A stretch of 64,000 bases of DNA from Eggerthellaceae bacterium (GTDB lineage Bacteria > Actinomycetota > Coriobacteriia > Coriobacteriales > Eggerthellaceae). The notes under the pieces were generated by a model. It searched no databases, had not been told where the DNA came from, and was given only the letters and a program-made list of their open reading frames with translations. The position numbers were made by a program, and so were the translations under genes. This document shows, one piece after another, positions 51,175 through 59,362 of this stretch. Location of the stretch: NCBI GenBank assembly GCA_910575165.1, contig CAJTDS010000002.1, positions 62,001 through 126,000 of the forward strand, read 5' to 3'. Numbering within the stretch: the first letter of the stretch is position 1; each line of letters begins with the position of its first letter.

Positions 51175-52641
51175 ATGACAGAGAGGATCGTTGTCGTGGG
51201 AGCGGGCATCGCCGGACTTGCCGCAGCCATATACGGGCGGCTTGCTGGATACGATGTTGAGGTGTTCGAGAAGAACGCGGTGCCTGGAGGCGAATGCACG
51301 GGATGGGACCGCAGGGGGCACCACATAGACAACTGTATTCACTGGCTCACAGGGAGCAAGTCCGGAAACGCTTTGAACGACGTTTGGCTCACCACGGGTG
51401 CACTGGGCGATGATACAGAGTTTGTGCCGGGCGATAAGTTTTTCACAGCCCGCATTGACGGTCGTGAGGTCACACTGTGGCACGATTTGGACCGCACCGA
51501 GCGCGAGCTGTCGGCGCTCTCGCCTGCGGATGCCGGCGAGGCTAAGCGGCTCATGCAGGCGGTGCGCCAGGCGAGATGCTGCGAGATTCCTGCCGAGAAG
51601 CCCCTGGACATGATGGGAGTGCTCGACTATCTGAAGATGGGCCTGCGCATGAAGGACATGCCGAAGGTCATGAAGGTGTACGGCGATGTGAGCCTAGGCG
51701 AGTTGGCGGAGCGTTTCAAGGACCCGCTTCTTCGAATGCTCGTCGGCGCATACATGCCCGCGGACTACGCCGCCTACGCATTCATCGTTTCCTATGCCAC
51801 CATGGCCTCCGGCAACGGAAGGGTGCCCCGAGGGGGCTCGCGCGCACTGGCGTTGCGCATGTCTGCGAAACTAGAGGAGGTGGGCGGCCGGATCCATCTG
51901 TCAAGTCCGGTAAAAAGAATAAGGCAACACGAAGGCCGCGTGGCGGGCGTTATCCTCCAAGACGGTACGGAGGTTGCGTCCGACTTTGTGGTGTATGCCG
52001 CTGATATGAGCCTTCTGTTCGGAGGCCTTGTCGAAAGGGAGCTCATGCCCGAGGAATGGGCCAGGGCATACAAAGATCGAAGCAGCTATCCAGTGATGAG
52101 CGGACTCCAGGTGGCCTTCTCCATCCCCGAGGAGTCGGTGCCGTCGGGCACTACCTTGTTCGCATGCGCACCGTTCAGGGTGGGGCCGAGGGAGGCGTCC
52201 TGCCTGACCTCGCACTGCTACGACTATGAACCCACGTGGGCCCCGGAGGGCAGAGCCGTGGTACAGGTCAATCTCACCCAAAGCGATGCCGATTGGGAGT
52301 GGTGGAAGTCCCTTGGTAAGGCCGACTACCGGACATCCAAGGAGAGAGCTGCCGCCATTTTTGCCGATCGACTAGTAAGTGCGTTTCCGAAGGCGGCGGA
52401 TGGACTTGAGCTGCTGGACGTGTGGACGCCGGTTACCTATGAACGTTTTTGCGGAGCATACCGGGGGAGCTATATGGGGTTCAAGGCCACACCCAAGACC
52501 AAGTCGCCGTCTTGCAAGGGGGTCGTTGAGGGCCTTCCAGGACTCTATCTTGCAGGTCAATGGATGACAAACCCAGGAGGCCTCCCCATAGCGGTTACTT
52601 CGGGGAAGTTCGCTATACAACGAATTCAAAGATCGAAATAG
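51175..52641 (+). CDS. FAD-dependent oxidoreductase, phytoene desaturase (CrtI)-like
   Basis: A 488-residue flavoprotein with the dinucleotide-binding motif VVGAGIAGLAAAIYGRLAGY (6-25), the PGGECTGWDRRGHHID segment of CrtI/retinol-saturase relatives and a C-terminal FAD motif GLPGLYLAGQWMTNPGGLP. No other carotenoid genes are near, so the substrate is likely another isoprenoid or lipid, or an unknown compound. GAGGAGGAGCC precedes ATG 51175. In an operon with the TetR gene. Confidence 0.88.
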   Translation: MTERIVVVGAGIAGLAAAIYGRLAGYDVEVFEKNAVPGGECTGWDRRGHHIDNCIHWLTGSKSGNALNDVWLTTGALGDDTEFVPGDKFFTARIDGREVTLWHDLDRTERELSALSPADAGEAKRLMQAVRQARCCEIPAEKPLDMMGVLDYLKMGLRMKDMPKVMKVYGDVSLGELAERFKDPLLRMLVGAYMPADYAAYAFIVSYATMASGNGRVPRGGSRALALRMSAKLEEVGGRIHLSSPVKRIRQHEGRVAGVILQDGTEVASDFVVYAADMSLLFGGLVERELMPEEWARAYKDRSSYPVMSGLQVAFSIPEESVPSGTTLFACAPFRVGPREASCLTSHCYDYEPTWAPEGRAVVQVNLTQSDADWEWWKSLGKADYRTSKERAAAIFADRLVSAFPKAADGLELLDVWTPVTYERFCGAYRGSYMGFKATPKTKSPSCKGVVEGLPGLYLAGQWMTNPGGLPIAVTSGKFAIQRIQRSK

Positions 52642-52729
52642 CTGGTAAGCGACGACTCCTTCCGGCAAAGCTTTTTTGTATAAAGCTGCGTGCAGCTCGC
52701 CGTCTCGAACCGCCCCATCCCCGCCGACC

Positions 52730-53090
52730 TCATCGGCTGCAGACGTCGGTGCCCATCTTCTCCCAGGGCCCGTCGGCCCCGAAGTCGCGCCCGATGACGT
52801 TCTCGAACGTCCTGCTGACCTTCCCCTTGTACGAGTTGTACCTGTGGTAGTCGGTCTCTCGGCGGATGCCGCAGCTTATGCCCATCTCGCGCATCATCTT
52901 CAGCACGGTCTTGTCGGCCATGATGGCCCTCTGCTCGAGCTCCTGCTTGCGCGTCATCGGCCCGGGTGCCGCCTTCGCGCCCTTTGGCCTTCCCTTGGGC
53001 TTGGGCCTGAGCGCCTCGGGGCCTCCTTCCCGATAGGCTTTCAGCCATTTCCGCAGAGGGCCGCTCGAGGCGGGAGGCGGTTCAATGCAG
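52730..53090 (-). mobile_element. IS3/IS150-type transposase remnant
   Basis: One frame keeps pieces of both transposase parts: RKWLKAYREGGPEALRPKPK (end of the OrfA helix-turn-helix) and RRETDYHRYNSYKGKVSRTF with NVIGRDF and PWEKMGTDV (start of OrfB). The DDE domain that should follow is gone, and no inverted-repeat ends were found. Confidence 0.75.
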
Positions 53091-53123
53091 GGCGCTCGTT
53101 GCTCGTTGCGCAGGTGGAGAAAG

Positions 53124-53390
53124 CTAATGCTGCGACCGGTTGATGCTCCGCGCCGTCGCCTCAGCAACGTCGTCCACCATCTCTCGGGTTACGAAGCTGC
53201 GAGGGTCGGCTCTCAAAGCGATGCAGAGCTTAAGGAACTCGTCCACCCGCATCTCCCGCTGCCCGTTGAGCACGTACCAGAGGCGCTTCTTGTCAATGTT
53301 GGTGCGACGCAACAGCTCGGCAGCGCTCATCCCCCTCGCTAGGCGCAACTGCGAAAGACGCTCGAATACCTGGACTCGTTCTTGCGGCAA
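53124..53390 (-). CDS. Small XRE-family HTH protein
   Basis: An 88-residue DNA-binding protein: LRLARGMSAAELLRRTNIDK is the helix-turn-helix and KRLWYVLNGQREMRVDEFL the following helices, then FVTREMVDDVAEATARSI. About two thirds identical by eye to the 57467-57760 protein. The start is uncertain: TTG at 53390 is the longest, with GGGAAAAG upstream. A plain Cro/CI-type regulator of unknown target, in a region of decayed mobile DNA. Confidence 0.7.
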   Translation of the reverse strand: MPQERVQVFERLSQLRLARGMSAAELLRRTNIDKKRLWYVLNGQREMRVDEFLKLCIALRADPRSFVTREMVDDVAEATARSINRSQH

Positions 53391-53420
53391 CTTTTCCCTG
53401 CAATATCATCTTTGCCATCG

Positions 53421-53570
53421 CTAACTCGCGCGGATCTTTTGTCCCATATTCTTCACGGAGGTCAGCGTCATCCCTGCTGCTACGAGCAAGACGAGCAGAT
53501 CCGTCAGAACGCAGGCGAGCCATATTCCTTGAATTCCCTCGCCGATGGACTGCAGGAATGTGATGGCCAT
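53421..53570 (-). pseudogene. C-terminal fragment of a MATE exporter
   Basis: Fifty codons reading MAITFLQSIGEGIQGIWLAC, a hydrophobic helix LLVLLVAAGMTLTSV and a basic tail, ending at a TAG. This matches the last helix and tail of MATE exporters (usually 440-460 residues). Nothing MATE-like is found upstream, so it is a relic. Confidence 0.5.
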
Positions 53571-53599
53571 GAATCGGCGCCGTGCTCTGCGAAGCCATC

Positions 53600-53884
53600 A
53601 TGATAATCGGGAAGCGCTCCAAATGGTTGACGGCCATCGGGTTTGCCGTCTTCGTGCTCTGCTGGTGGTTCGGAATGCAATCCCTCATATTCTTCTCAGG
53701 CGCCGATTGCGTGCAGATGGTCGTCGAGATGGGCATGAGCGAGGACTATGGATGGGGTCTGGTGAACTGGACCCAGAGCCCGATGTTCTATCTCTGCGGT
53801 GCAGTCACCTTCGCTTGCGGCCTCCTCGGCAGCCTTCTTGGCTTTCGGGTGTTCAAAAAACACTTCTCGAAGCTTCAGGGGTAA
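53600..53884 (+). CDS. Small membrane protein, unknown
   Basis: A 94-residue protein with two strong hydrophobic helices (WLTAIGFAVFVLCWWFGMQS and FYLCGAVTFACGLLGSLLGF) and a basic C-terminus. I do not recognise it. The start could be ATG 53600 or an in-frame GTG at 53582; neither has a good ribosome-binding site. A strong terminator 80 nt downstream supports transcription on this strand. Confidence 0.5.
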   Translation: MIIGKRSKWLTAIGFAVFVLCWWFGMQSLIFFSGADCVQMVVEMGMSEDYGWGLVNWTQSPMFYLCGAVTFACGLLGSLLGFRVFKKHFSKLQG

Positions 53885-53962
53885 ATGGACAAGTGCGGCA
53901 TTCATCACAACGGTCGAGCGCACGGCCGTTGCCGGCGAAGCTGAATGGCACTTCTGAAAACA

Positions 53963-54003
53963 AGGGGGCGCGGCGCTGCATTGCGCCGTGTCCCTTTTTT
54001 TTT
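53963..54003 (+). terminator. Rho-independent terminator
   Basis: GGGGGCGCGGCGC and GCGCCGTGTCCC pair around a short loop, followed by nine T. It lies between convergent genes. Confidence 0.8.
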
Positions 54004-54019
54004 GCGATGCTCTAGGCCA

Positions 54020-54349
54020 TCATGCATCCTGCTCCATGATGTTCGCGCCCCACGCGCACATTGCGTCAAGGACCGGATATAGCGTCTCTCCCAGCGGCGT
54101 CAGGGAGTACTCCGTTTTGGGAGGGACGACGGGGTAGACCTTCCTTCGTATGAGCCCGTCGCTTTCCAGCTCGCGCAATTGCTGGGCGAGCATCTTGTCC
54201 GTCGCCCTCGGCACGCGCCGGTGGATCTCGCTGTAGCGCAGGGTCTCGCCTTTCAGGTGCCAGAGGATCACGGCCTTGTACTTGCCTCCTATCAGAGAAA
54301 TCGTCGCATCGACGGGGCAGTTGAACTCCCTTTTCGCATGAACACCCAT
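54020..54349 (-). CDS. HxlR-family transcriptional regulator
   Basis: A 109-residue winged-helix regulator. C11 in REFNCPVDATISLIGGKYK is the family's conserved Cys, and ATDKMLAQQLRELESDGLIRR is the recognition helix region; YSLTPLGETLYPVLDAM ends the wing. ATG 54349 follows TAGGAGGC. Divergent from the nitroreductase 112 bp away, the usual HxlR/reductase pairing (YodB-like, sensing electrophiles), so it probably represses that gene. Confidence 0.92.
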   Translation of the reverse strand: MGVHAKREFNCPVDATISLIGGKYKAVILWHLKGETLRYSEIHRRVPRATDKMLAQQLRELESDGLIRRKVYPVVPPKTEYSLTPLGETLYPVLDAMCAWGANIMEQDA

Positions 54350-54461
54350 AAGCCTCCTACTATCCATTTGGGAAGTACCTACCCGAATAGTGCATTCTTC
54401 CCGTGCGTCGGTCCCAAGTATATCGTTGGTACCGTCAAGAAGGACGAAAAGGAGGCTTCGG
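54350..54461. promoter_or_regulatory. Shared HxlR/nitroreductase promoter region
   Basis: 112 bp between divergent genes. TTGGGAAGTACCTACCCGAA (54370-54389) is an imperfect inverted repeat and the best operator candidate. Confidence 0.4.
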
Positions 54462-54995
54462 ATGGATTTTCTGGATTTGGCGAAGAAGCGGTGCTCGGTG
54501 CGCGAATACGACGCAGGTCGCCCCGTCGAGGACGAGAAGGTCGAGCGGATCCTCGAAGCCGCGCGCGTGGCTCCGACCGCTGCGAACCTCCAGCCGGTCC
54601 GGCTCGTCGTGGTCAACGACGAGGACGGGATGCGCAGGCTCGGCCAGGCAGCGAACGTGTACGGCGCCCCGCTCGCGATCATCGTGTGCGCCGACCGGGA
54701 GAAGGCATGGCGGCGCCCCTCTGACGGAAAGTCGACCGCGGACATAGACGCCTCCATCGCGACGGACCATATGATGATGGAGGCGACGGACCTCGGTTTG
54801 GGGTCGGTCTGGATCTGCTGGTTCGACCCCGCCCTCATCGCAGAAGCGTTCGGCCTGCCAGACTCTTTCGAGCCGGTGAACGTGCTCGCCATAGGCTATG
54901 GCGTCGGACCCGGCAAGCCGACCGACAGGCACGACGTGGAAAGGCTCTCCCCCGAAAGCCTGCTGGTGGACGGGTCGCGCGCCGGCATGGTGTAG
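54462..54995 (+). CDS. Nitroreductase-family flavoprotein
   Basis: A 177-residue NAD(P)H-dependent reductase: LAKKRCSVREYDAGRPVE (FMN-phosphate binding Arg/Ser), AARVAPTAANLQPVRLVVV, and the MMMEATDLGLGSVWI helix. About 20 residues shorter than typical. AAAAGGAGG precedes ATG 54462. Likely detoxifies quinones or nitro compounds under HxlR control. Confidence 0.92.
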   Translation: MDFLDLAKKRCSVREYDAGRPVEDEKVERILEAARVAPTAANLQPVRLVVVNDEDGMRRLGQAANVYGAPLAIIVCADREKAWRRPSDGKSTADIDASIATDHMMMEATDLGLGSVWICWFDPALIAEAFGLPDSFEPVNVLAIGYGVGPGKPTDRHDVERLSPESLLVDGSRAGMV

Positions 54996-55000
54996 CGCCG

Positions 55001-55285
55001 CCGCAAGGGGAGGGCGATCGACCAGAAGCGCGCTTCCACGACTTCGGCAACGCAAACCAGACAATGCACATGGTAAAGCTCGCGCCCGAGATTGGCACCG
55101 CTGCTACCGACGCGAGCGCCGCCAATAGAATCACTTCGCTCGTGTGCTTGGCGGTCGTGACTGCATTGGCGGCGACGTTGGCCGTGCTGCGCGGGAAGCG
55201 CCGCAATCATGCCGACGATGAGACCGAAAGCGAAGAGACGGGAGAGGAGGATTTGGAAGAAGAGGAAAGACTGCGAGATGAGTAA
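55001..55285 (+). pseudogene. C-terminal remnant of a surface-anchored protein
   Basis: The frame (first ATG 55064) reads LAPEIGTAATDA, a hydrophobic helix (LVCLAVVTALAATLAVL), the basic RGKRRNH, and then an acidic tail. The order motif-helix-basic tail is like a sortase signal, but the LPxTG-type motif is atypical and the acidic tail is unusual. The frame is open upstream to about 55001 with no start. Confidence 0.3.
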
Positions 55286-55423
55286 CCCGCGACAATAGAA
55301 GAGATTTGAGATCCAGGATGAAGAGCGCTCCTCGATTGAGGGGCGCTCTTCGCTTTACGCGCTCGGATTATTGCTGCGACCGATACTCTGCCTGCAGGCA
55401 TTGGCCCAAAGGAGCCAAAAGCG
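55286..55423. other. Short intergenic gap
   Basis: GAGCGCTCCTCGATTGAGGGGCGCTC near 55323-55348 can fold as a hairpin, possibly a terminator shared by the flanking genes. Confidence 0.4.
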
Positions 55424-56809
55424 CTATTGCGCCGCTGCTTCCGGGCTTTCGGGAGCGATGGTCTTGCTTTCGCTGAGCGAGCCCTTCGATTGCGCGACAA
55501 GGACGAGCACTAAGAGGAACGAGAGCAAGTCGCCGATGGGCTGCGCCGCGATGATCCCGGGAAGCCCGAAGGCCGCCGAGCCGATGAGCAGCGCGGGGAT
55601 GAAGAAGACGCCCTGCCGTCCGACTGCGATGAGCGCACCCTGCTTCGCTTTTCCGAGGGCCAGGAAGAACGCGGAGTAGACAGCCTGCACCCCGAAGGTG
55701 GAGAAACTGAGCGCGTTCCAGAACAGGGCGATTGCCCCGATGGCCACGATGGAGGCATTCCCTTGGCTGAATGCCGAGAGCAGCGGTTCCGCGAAGGCAA
55801 TGAGGAGGACGGCCGCCACGCACGCGAAAGCCGTCTCCCACACGCATGCCGTCTTCGTGGCCTCCCGCACCCGGCCGAACTGTCGAGCCCCGTAGTTGAA
55901 GCCCGCGAAGGGCTGGTAGCCCTTGACGAAGCCGAACGCCACCATGCTCGCCAGGTTCATGATGCGCGCCACGATGCCGAGCGCGGCCACGGCGGCGTCC
56001 CCGTAGGAAGCGGCGAATACGTTGGTGAGCCAGAGCGCCACCGAGACGAGGAGCTGGTAGGTCAGGTTGGGGACGCCGATCTTGAGCACCTGCGCGTACA
56101 TCTCGGCCCTGGGTCGGAGATTTCGCGGGGAAAGCGCAAGGCTGCTCTTGCCGCGAAGGAAGTACGACAGGTAGACGCAGGTGGTGAGAAGCGTCCCCGC
56201 CAGCGTCGCCACCGCTGCGCCCGCGACACCCCATCCGAGCGCGAATATCATGACGGGGTCGAGCACGATGTTGGATATGCCGCCGAGCAGCATCGCCGCC
56301 ATGCTCACGGTCGTCGCGCCCTCGGAGACGATGAGGTTGTTGGCGGTGGCGTTGAAGGCGTAGAACGCCATGGCGATGAAGAAGGGCACGGCGTAGGAGG
56401 CGGCATAGGGCATCATGGTGTCGGTCGCTCCCAGCCCTCTGAGGAACGGCTCCATGCACACCACGAACCCGACCAGCAGAAGGAGGGCTGCGACCATGGA
56501 GGTCGTGAGGGAGGTCGTTGCGCACTCGTCGGCCTCCTTGCGGCGCCCCGCGCCGAGCAGTCGGGATATGTAGGATGCGGCGCCCCCGCCGAACAGGAGG
56601 GCCAACCCCAGCATCGCGGTGGCTATGGGGGCGAAGAGCGACACGGCGGCCATCTGGGAGCCTCCGAGCTGCCCGACGAAGAACGCGTCGACGACGTTGT
56701 AAAGCGCTGACACGCTCATGCCCACCAAGGTGGGCATTCCGAGCTTCAGGAGAGCTCCCTTCACCGGAGCCGATTTCAAGAGCTCTGTTCTGTCCTGGCT
56801 TCTCTGCAT
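55424..56809 (-). CDS. MATE-family multidrug exporter
   Basis: A 461-residue exporter with twelve helices: LGMPTLVGMSVSALYNVVDA, FFVGQLGGSQMAAVSLFAPI (typical of the DinF/NorM group), and YGDAAVAALGIVARIMNLAS in the second half. The ATG at 56809 lies just downstream of a palindrome at 56828-56845. It follows the MarR gene on the same strand after 89 bp, so MarR is the likely repressor. Confidence 0.93.
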   Translation of the reverse strand: MQRSQDRTELLKSAPVKGALLKLGMPTLVGMSVSALYNVVDAFFVGQLGGSQMAAVSLFAPIATAMLGLALLFGGGAASYISRLLGAGRRKEADECATTSLTTSMVAALLLLVGFVVCMEPFLRGLGATDTMMPYAASYAVPFFIAMAFYAFNATANNLIVSEGATTVSMAAMLLGGISNIVLDPVMIFALGWGVAGAAVATLAGTLLTTCVYLSYFLRGKSSLALSPRNLRPRAEMYAQVLKIGVPNLTYQLLVSVALWLTNVFAASYGDAAVAALGIVARIMNLASMVAFGFVKGYQPFAGFNYGARQFGRVREATKTACVWETAFACVAAVLLIAFAEPLLSAFSQGNASIVAIGAIALFWNALSFSTFGVQAVYSAFFLALGKAKQGALIAVGRQGVFFIPALLIGSAAFGLPGIIAAQPIGDLLSFLLVLVLVAQSKGSLSESKTIAPESPEAAAQ

Positions 56810-56827
56810 GCGATTCCTTTCGTAATG

Positions 56828-56845
56828 TACTTTTACTGTAAAGTA
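56828..56845. promoter_or_regulatory. Palindrome between MarR and MATE genes
   Basis: TACTTTTAC and TGTAAAGTA form an imperfect inverted repeat in an AT-rich patch 19 bp upstream of the MATE ATG. Likely a MarR operator. Confidence 0.55.
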
Positions 56846-56898
56846 TCTTTACTATTAGAGTCGAAGAAAGGGCGCATCGAGGCGCCCGGGGTGCGTTC

Positions 56899-57360
56899 CT
56901 ATCTAGCAGTTTCTTCCAACGCGTCGTCGACCATGGTCTCGAAGGAGGCGAGGACGTGCTGCAGGGCGGCGAACTCCGATGCGTCCATGCTGTTGAGGAT
57001 GTCCATGAAGCCACCAGATCTTTTCGCATGGTACTCTCTGTGGGCCTCGTACGCCGCCCGGCCGCTCGGCGTGAGGATCATCCGCAGCTCGCGGTCGCTC
57101 TCGGGCGCTGCGACCTTTTCCACGTACCCCTTATCAAACAGCCGGTAGATCATTTGAGACATCGCGGCCTTCGTGACTCCCTGCATCTCTGCGAGTTGGG
57201 TGATGTTCACGTCAGGATTCTCGCCGATGGCATCTATGACGTGAACCTCCCGCTGGGTGAGCTTTATGCCATCGCCGTATGTGAACGGCATCTCTTCGAG
57301 CTGCATGTACTTGTGCAGCACGCGCTCGATGGCCTTCGCCTCTTTCACCCCCTTGCGCAT
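56899..57360 (-). CDS. MarR-family transcriptional regulator
   Basis: A 153-residue winged-helix repressor: LTQREVHVIDAIGENPDVNI, the recognition helix TKAAMSQMIYRLFDKGYVEK and wing APESDRELRMILTPSG. First gene of a MarR-MATE unit. A palindrome (57376-57402) sits directly upstream, and a second one lies before the MATE gene, so the regulator probably controls both. Confidence 0.93.
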   Translation of the reverse strand: MRKGVKEAKAIERVLHKYMQLEEMPFTYGDGIKLTQREVHVIDAIGENPDVNITQLAEMQGVTKAAMSQMIYRLFDKGYVEKVAAPESDRELRMILTPSGRAAYEAHREYHAKRSGGFMDILNSMDASEFAALQHVLASFETMVDDALEETAR

Positions 57361-57375
57361 ATTGTCTCTCCTCTC

Positions 57376-57402
57376 AAAATAGTTTAGATACTATACTATT
57401 TT
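57376..57402. promoter_or_regulatory. MarR operator
   Basis: AAAATAGT (57376-57383) and ACTATTTT (57395-57402) with a partly symmetric centre TTAGATACTAT; it overlaps the promoter region 16 bp from the MarR ATG. Confidence 0.7.
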
Positions 57403-57466
57403 AGATGCGACCCACTCCGTGTCAAGATGCGTATACGAAGAAACGCATGGATGAATCCGAGCGATG

Positions 57467-57760
57467 CTATCTTCGCCTCTCGATGCTCCGCGCCGTCGCC
57501 TCGGCAATTCCGTTCACCATGTCGCGGGTCACGAAGCCGCGAGGATCCATCTTCAAGACGACGCATAGCCTTAGAAACTCCTCGACGCGCATCTCGCACT
57601 GCCCATCGAGAATGTACCAGAGCCGTTTCTTGTCGATGTCTGTCCTGCGAGCGAGTTCGGCGACACTCATACCGCGCTCCAGGCGACTGCGGTTAATCGT
57701 TCTCACAGAAGTGCCACGACCATCCTCATAGCTTTTCGTATTTCGCTTGGTGGCTGTCAT
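57467..57760 (-). CDS. Small XRE-family HTH protein (paralog of 53124-53390)
   Basis: A 97-residue protein with RLERGMSVAELARRTDIDKK and RLWYILDGQCEMRVEEFLRL, then GFVTRDMVNGIAEATARSI. It has a basic N-terminal extension of 25 residues not shared with its paralog. Unknown target. ATG 57760 has a weak ribosome-binding site. Confidence 0.72.
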   Translation of the reverse strand: MTATKRNTKSYEDGRGTSVRTINRSRLERGMSVAELARRTDIDKKRLWYILDGQCEMRVEEFLRLCVVLKMDPRGFVTRDMVNGIAEATARSIERRR

Positions 57761-57918
57761 ATTGCATTATTCAGAGGGTGAGGCTTCGCTAGATAGATCG
57801 TCAGTCGTCAACTCGTGCAGCTTTGACCGCAGTGACCTGGTTCCGCCATCGTCATCCCTTTTTCGATCGCTGATTCAATGTAGCCTACAGTGTGCATGCA
57901 CAACTATGGTATAGTTAA

Positions 57919-57938
57919 ATAGTTCTATATAGAACTAT
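57919..57938. promoter_or_regulatory. Perfect 20-bp palindromic MarR operator
   Basis: ATAGTTCTATATAGAACTAT is a perfect palindrome 22 bp before the ATG of the MarR gene at 57961, with GTATAGTTAAATAG immediately upstream. Confidence 0.8.
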
Positions 57939-57960
57939 TATCGCATGAGGAACGAACACG

Positions 57961-58431
57961 ATGGAAACAAAGGGCGGATTCTACATCGCGCAGATCAAGC
58001 AGCTTCAAGACAGGGTGTTCAATCGGCTGCTCGATGAAGAAGGAATCGACATCACCGGAAGCCAAGGGCGCATCCTCTTCATCTTATGGAAAGAGGATGC
58101 ATTGTCATTGACCGAGATAAGCGAGCGCGCCTCCCTTGCGAAGAATACCGTGACCGTCATTGTGGACCGCATGGTTGCGAAGGGCGTATTACAACGCGAT
58201 GCGGACCTTCATGATCGGCGCCAGGCTATCATTTCCCTCACCGATAAGGCCAAAGCCATGCGGGATGACTATGAAAAGGTATCCCAGCGAATGAACTCTT
58301 TGTTCTATGAAGGCTTCACCGAAGATGAGCGGCAGGCTTTCGAGAACTATCTCGCACGAATACTAGGGACACTCAAGGATGCGGAGAACGACCAAGAAAA
58401 GACCTGCGAAGAGGAGGATATGCGATGCTGA
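57961..58431 (+). CDS. MarR-family transcriptional regulator
   Basis: A 156-residue regulator: GSQGRILFILWKEDALSLTE, recognition helix SLAKNTVTVIVDRMVAKGVL, wing DLHDRRQAIISLTDKA, and an acidic C-terminus. It overlaps the following oxidase-like gene by 7 nt, so they form an operon behind the 57919 palindrome. Confidence 0.93.
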   Translation: METKGGFYIAQIKQLQDRVFNRLLDEEGIDITGSQGRILFILWKEDALSLTEISERASLAKNTVTVIVDRMVAKGVLQRDADLHDRRQAIISLTDKAKAMRDDYEKVSQRMNSLFYEGFTEDERQAFENYLARILGTLKDAENDQEKTCEEEDMRC

Positions 58432-58853
58432 CCAGGGAGAAGCTGTTCGATTTCATCCAGAAGCAAAACGTCACGATGCTCGCATCTATCGACGAGGATG
58501 GCTTTCCTAATGTGAAGGCCATGTTCGCGCCGCGCAAGATCGAGGGAGACTCGTTTTATTTCACGACCAATCTCTCGTCTTTGCGGACGCAGCAGTTCCT
58601 CGAGAACCCGAAGTCGTGCATCTACTTTTACAAAAAGGGACGCTTCAAGTACGAGGGCGTGATGCTCGCGGGTCTCATGGAGGTGCTGCAGGATGACGAG
58701 ACTCGCCATGAGATATGGCGCCCGGGCGATGAGATGTTCTACCGGCAGGGCGAAACCGATCCGGACTATTGCGTATTGAAGTTCACGGCGATACGCGGTA
58801 GGCGTTACTGCGATTTGAAATCAGAGAGTTTTACTGTCGAAGGACTCGCATAA
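58425..58853 (+). CDS. Pyridoxamine 5'-phosphate oxidase-like flavoprotein
   Basis: A 142-residue split-barrel protein: MLASIDEDGFPNVKAMFAPR is the typical first hairpin of PNPOx-like FMN or F420 proteins, followed by FYFTTNLSSLRTQQFLENPK and a C-terminal KFTAIRGRRYCDLKSESF. These small members often bind flavin or heme in redox stress. GAGGAGG precedes ATG 58425. Translationally coupled to the MarR gene. Confidence 0.88.
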   Translation: MLTREKLFDFIQKQNVTMLASIDEDGFPNVKAMFAPRKIEGDSFYFTTNLSSLRTQQFLENPKSCIYFYKKGRFKYEGVMLAGLMEVLQDDETRHEIWRPGDEMFYRQGETDPDYCVLKFTAIRGRRYCDLKSESFTVEGLA

Positions 58854-58856
58854 TTC

Positions 58857-59330
58857 CTAGAATCTGGGTGTCTGGTCTCTTTCCCGTTCGCTAGATGACG
58901 TGATCTCCGGCAAGATAGTTGCAGGTATGCCGAGGTCTTCGACTCTCTGCGCCCCAGTTAATTCCAAAAGACGATTGAATTGCGCGATCTGCGGAGCGAG
59001 ACTGTCAGTCACCTCGGACGCCCACGATAGCGCCGATGCGTCCACGAGCTCACCAGCCATCTGCACGAGCACGGTTTCTCCGTCCAACGTGACGCGATTG
59101 AGCCTCTGCATGTCCTCGGCGTCAGCGAGGAGGAAGCTCCAGCCGTCGCGCCTGCGGGCCACAGGGAGGTCCTTCGGTCCCTTCTCGTCCTTATACGCTT
59201 GGGCCGCCTCGTAATAGTAAGAGCAGAGCCACAGGCTCTCGCCGTTCACGTCGGAGAGGTCGAGCGTGTAGTTCGTGAGCAGGTTTCCCGGCTGCGGCAC
59301 GCCGTCGGTCATGCGGTCGCTATCGAACAC
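58857..59330 (-). CDS. Mobile-element-type protein of unknown function, 5' end unclear
   Basis: At least 157 residues from GTG 59330: DRMTDGVPQPGNLLTNYTLD, WLCSYYYEAAQAYKDEKGPK, DLPVARRRDGWSFLLADAED. I do not recognise a domain, but proteins like this occur in conjugative elements of gut actinobacteria. The GTG has no ribosome-binding site, and the same frame stays open to about 59527 with coherent sequence (ARKAKGRFREAIVKAYYSGG), overlapping the relaxase remnant. The original start has probably been lost. Confidence 0.55.
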   Translation of the reverse strand: MFDSDRMTDGVPQPGNLLTNYTLDLSDVNGESLWLCSYYYEAAQAYKDEKGPKDLPVARRRDGWSFLLADAEDMQRLNRVTLDGETVLVQMAGELVDASALSWASEVTDSLAPQIAQFNRLLELTGAQRVEDLGIPATILPEITSSSERERDQTPRF

Positions 59331-59362
59331 GTCGATACGACCGCCGGAGTAGTAGGCTTTGA

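Noticed and set aside
52676-53143. 155-codon plus-strand ORF
   Set aside because: Antisense shadow of the IS3-type remnant.
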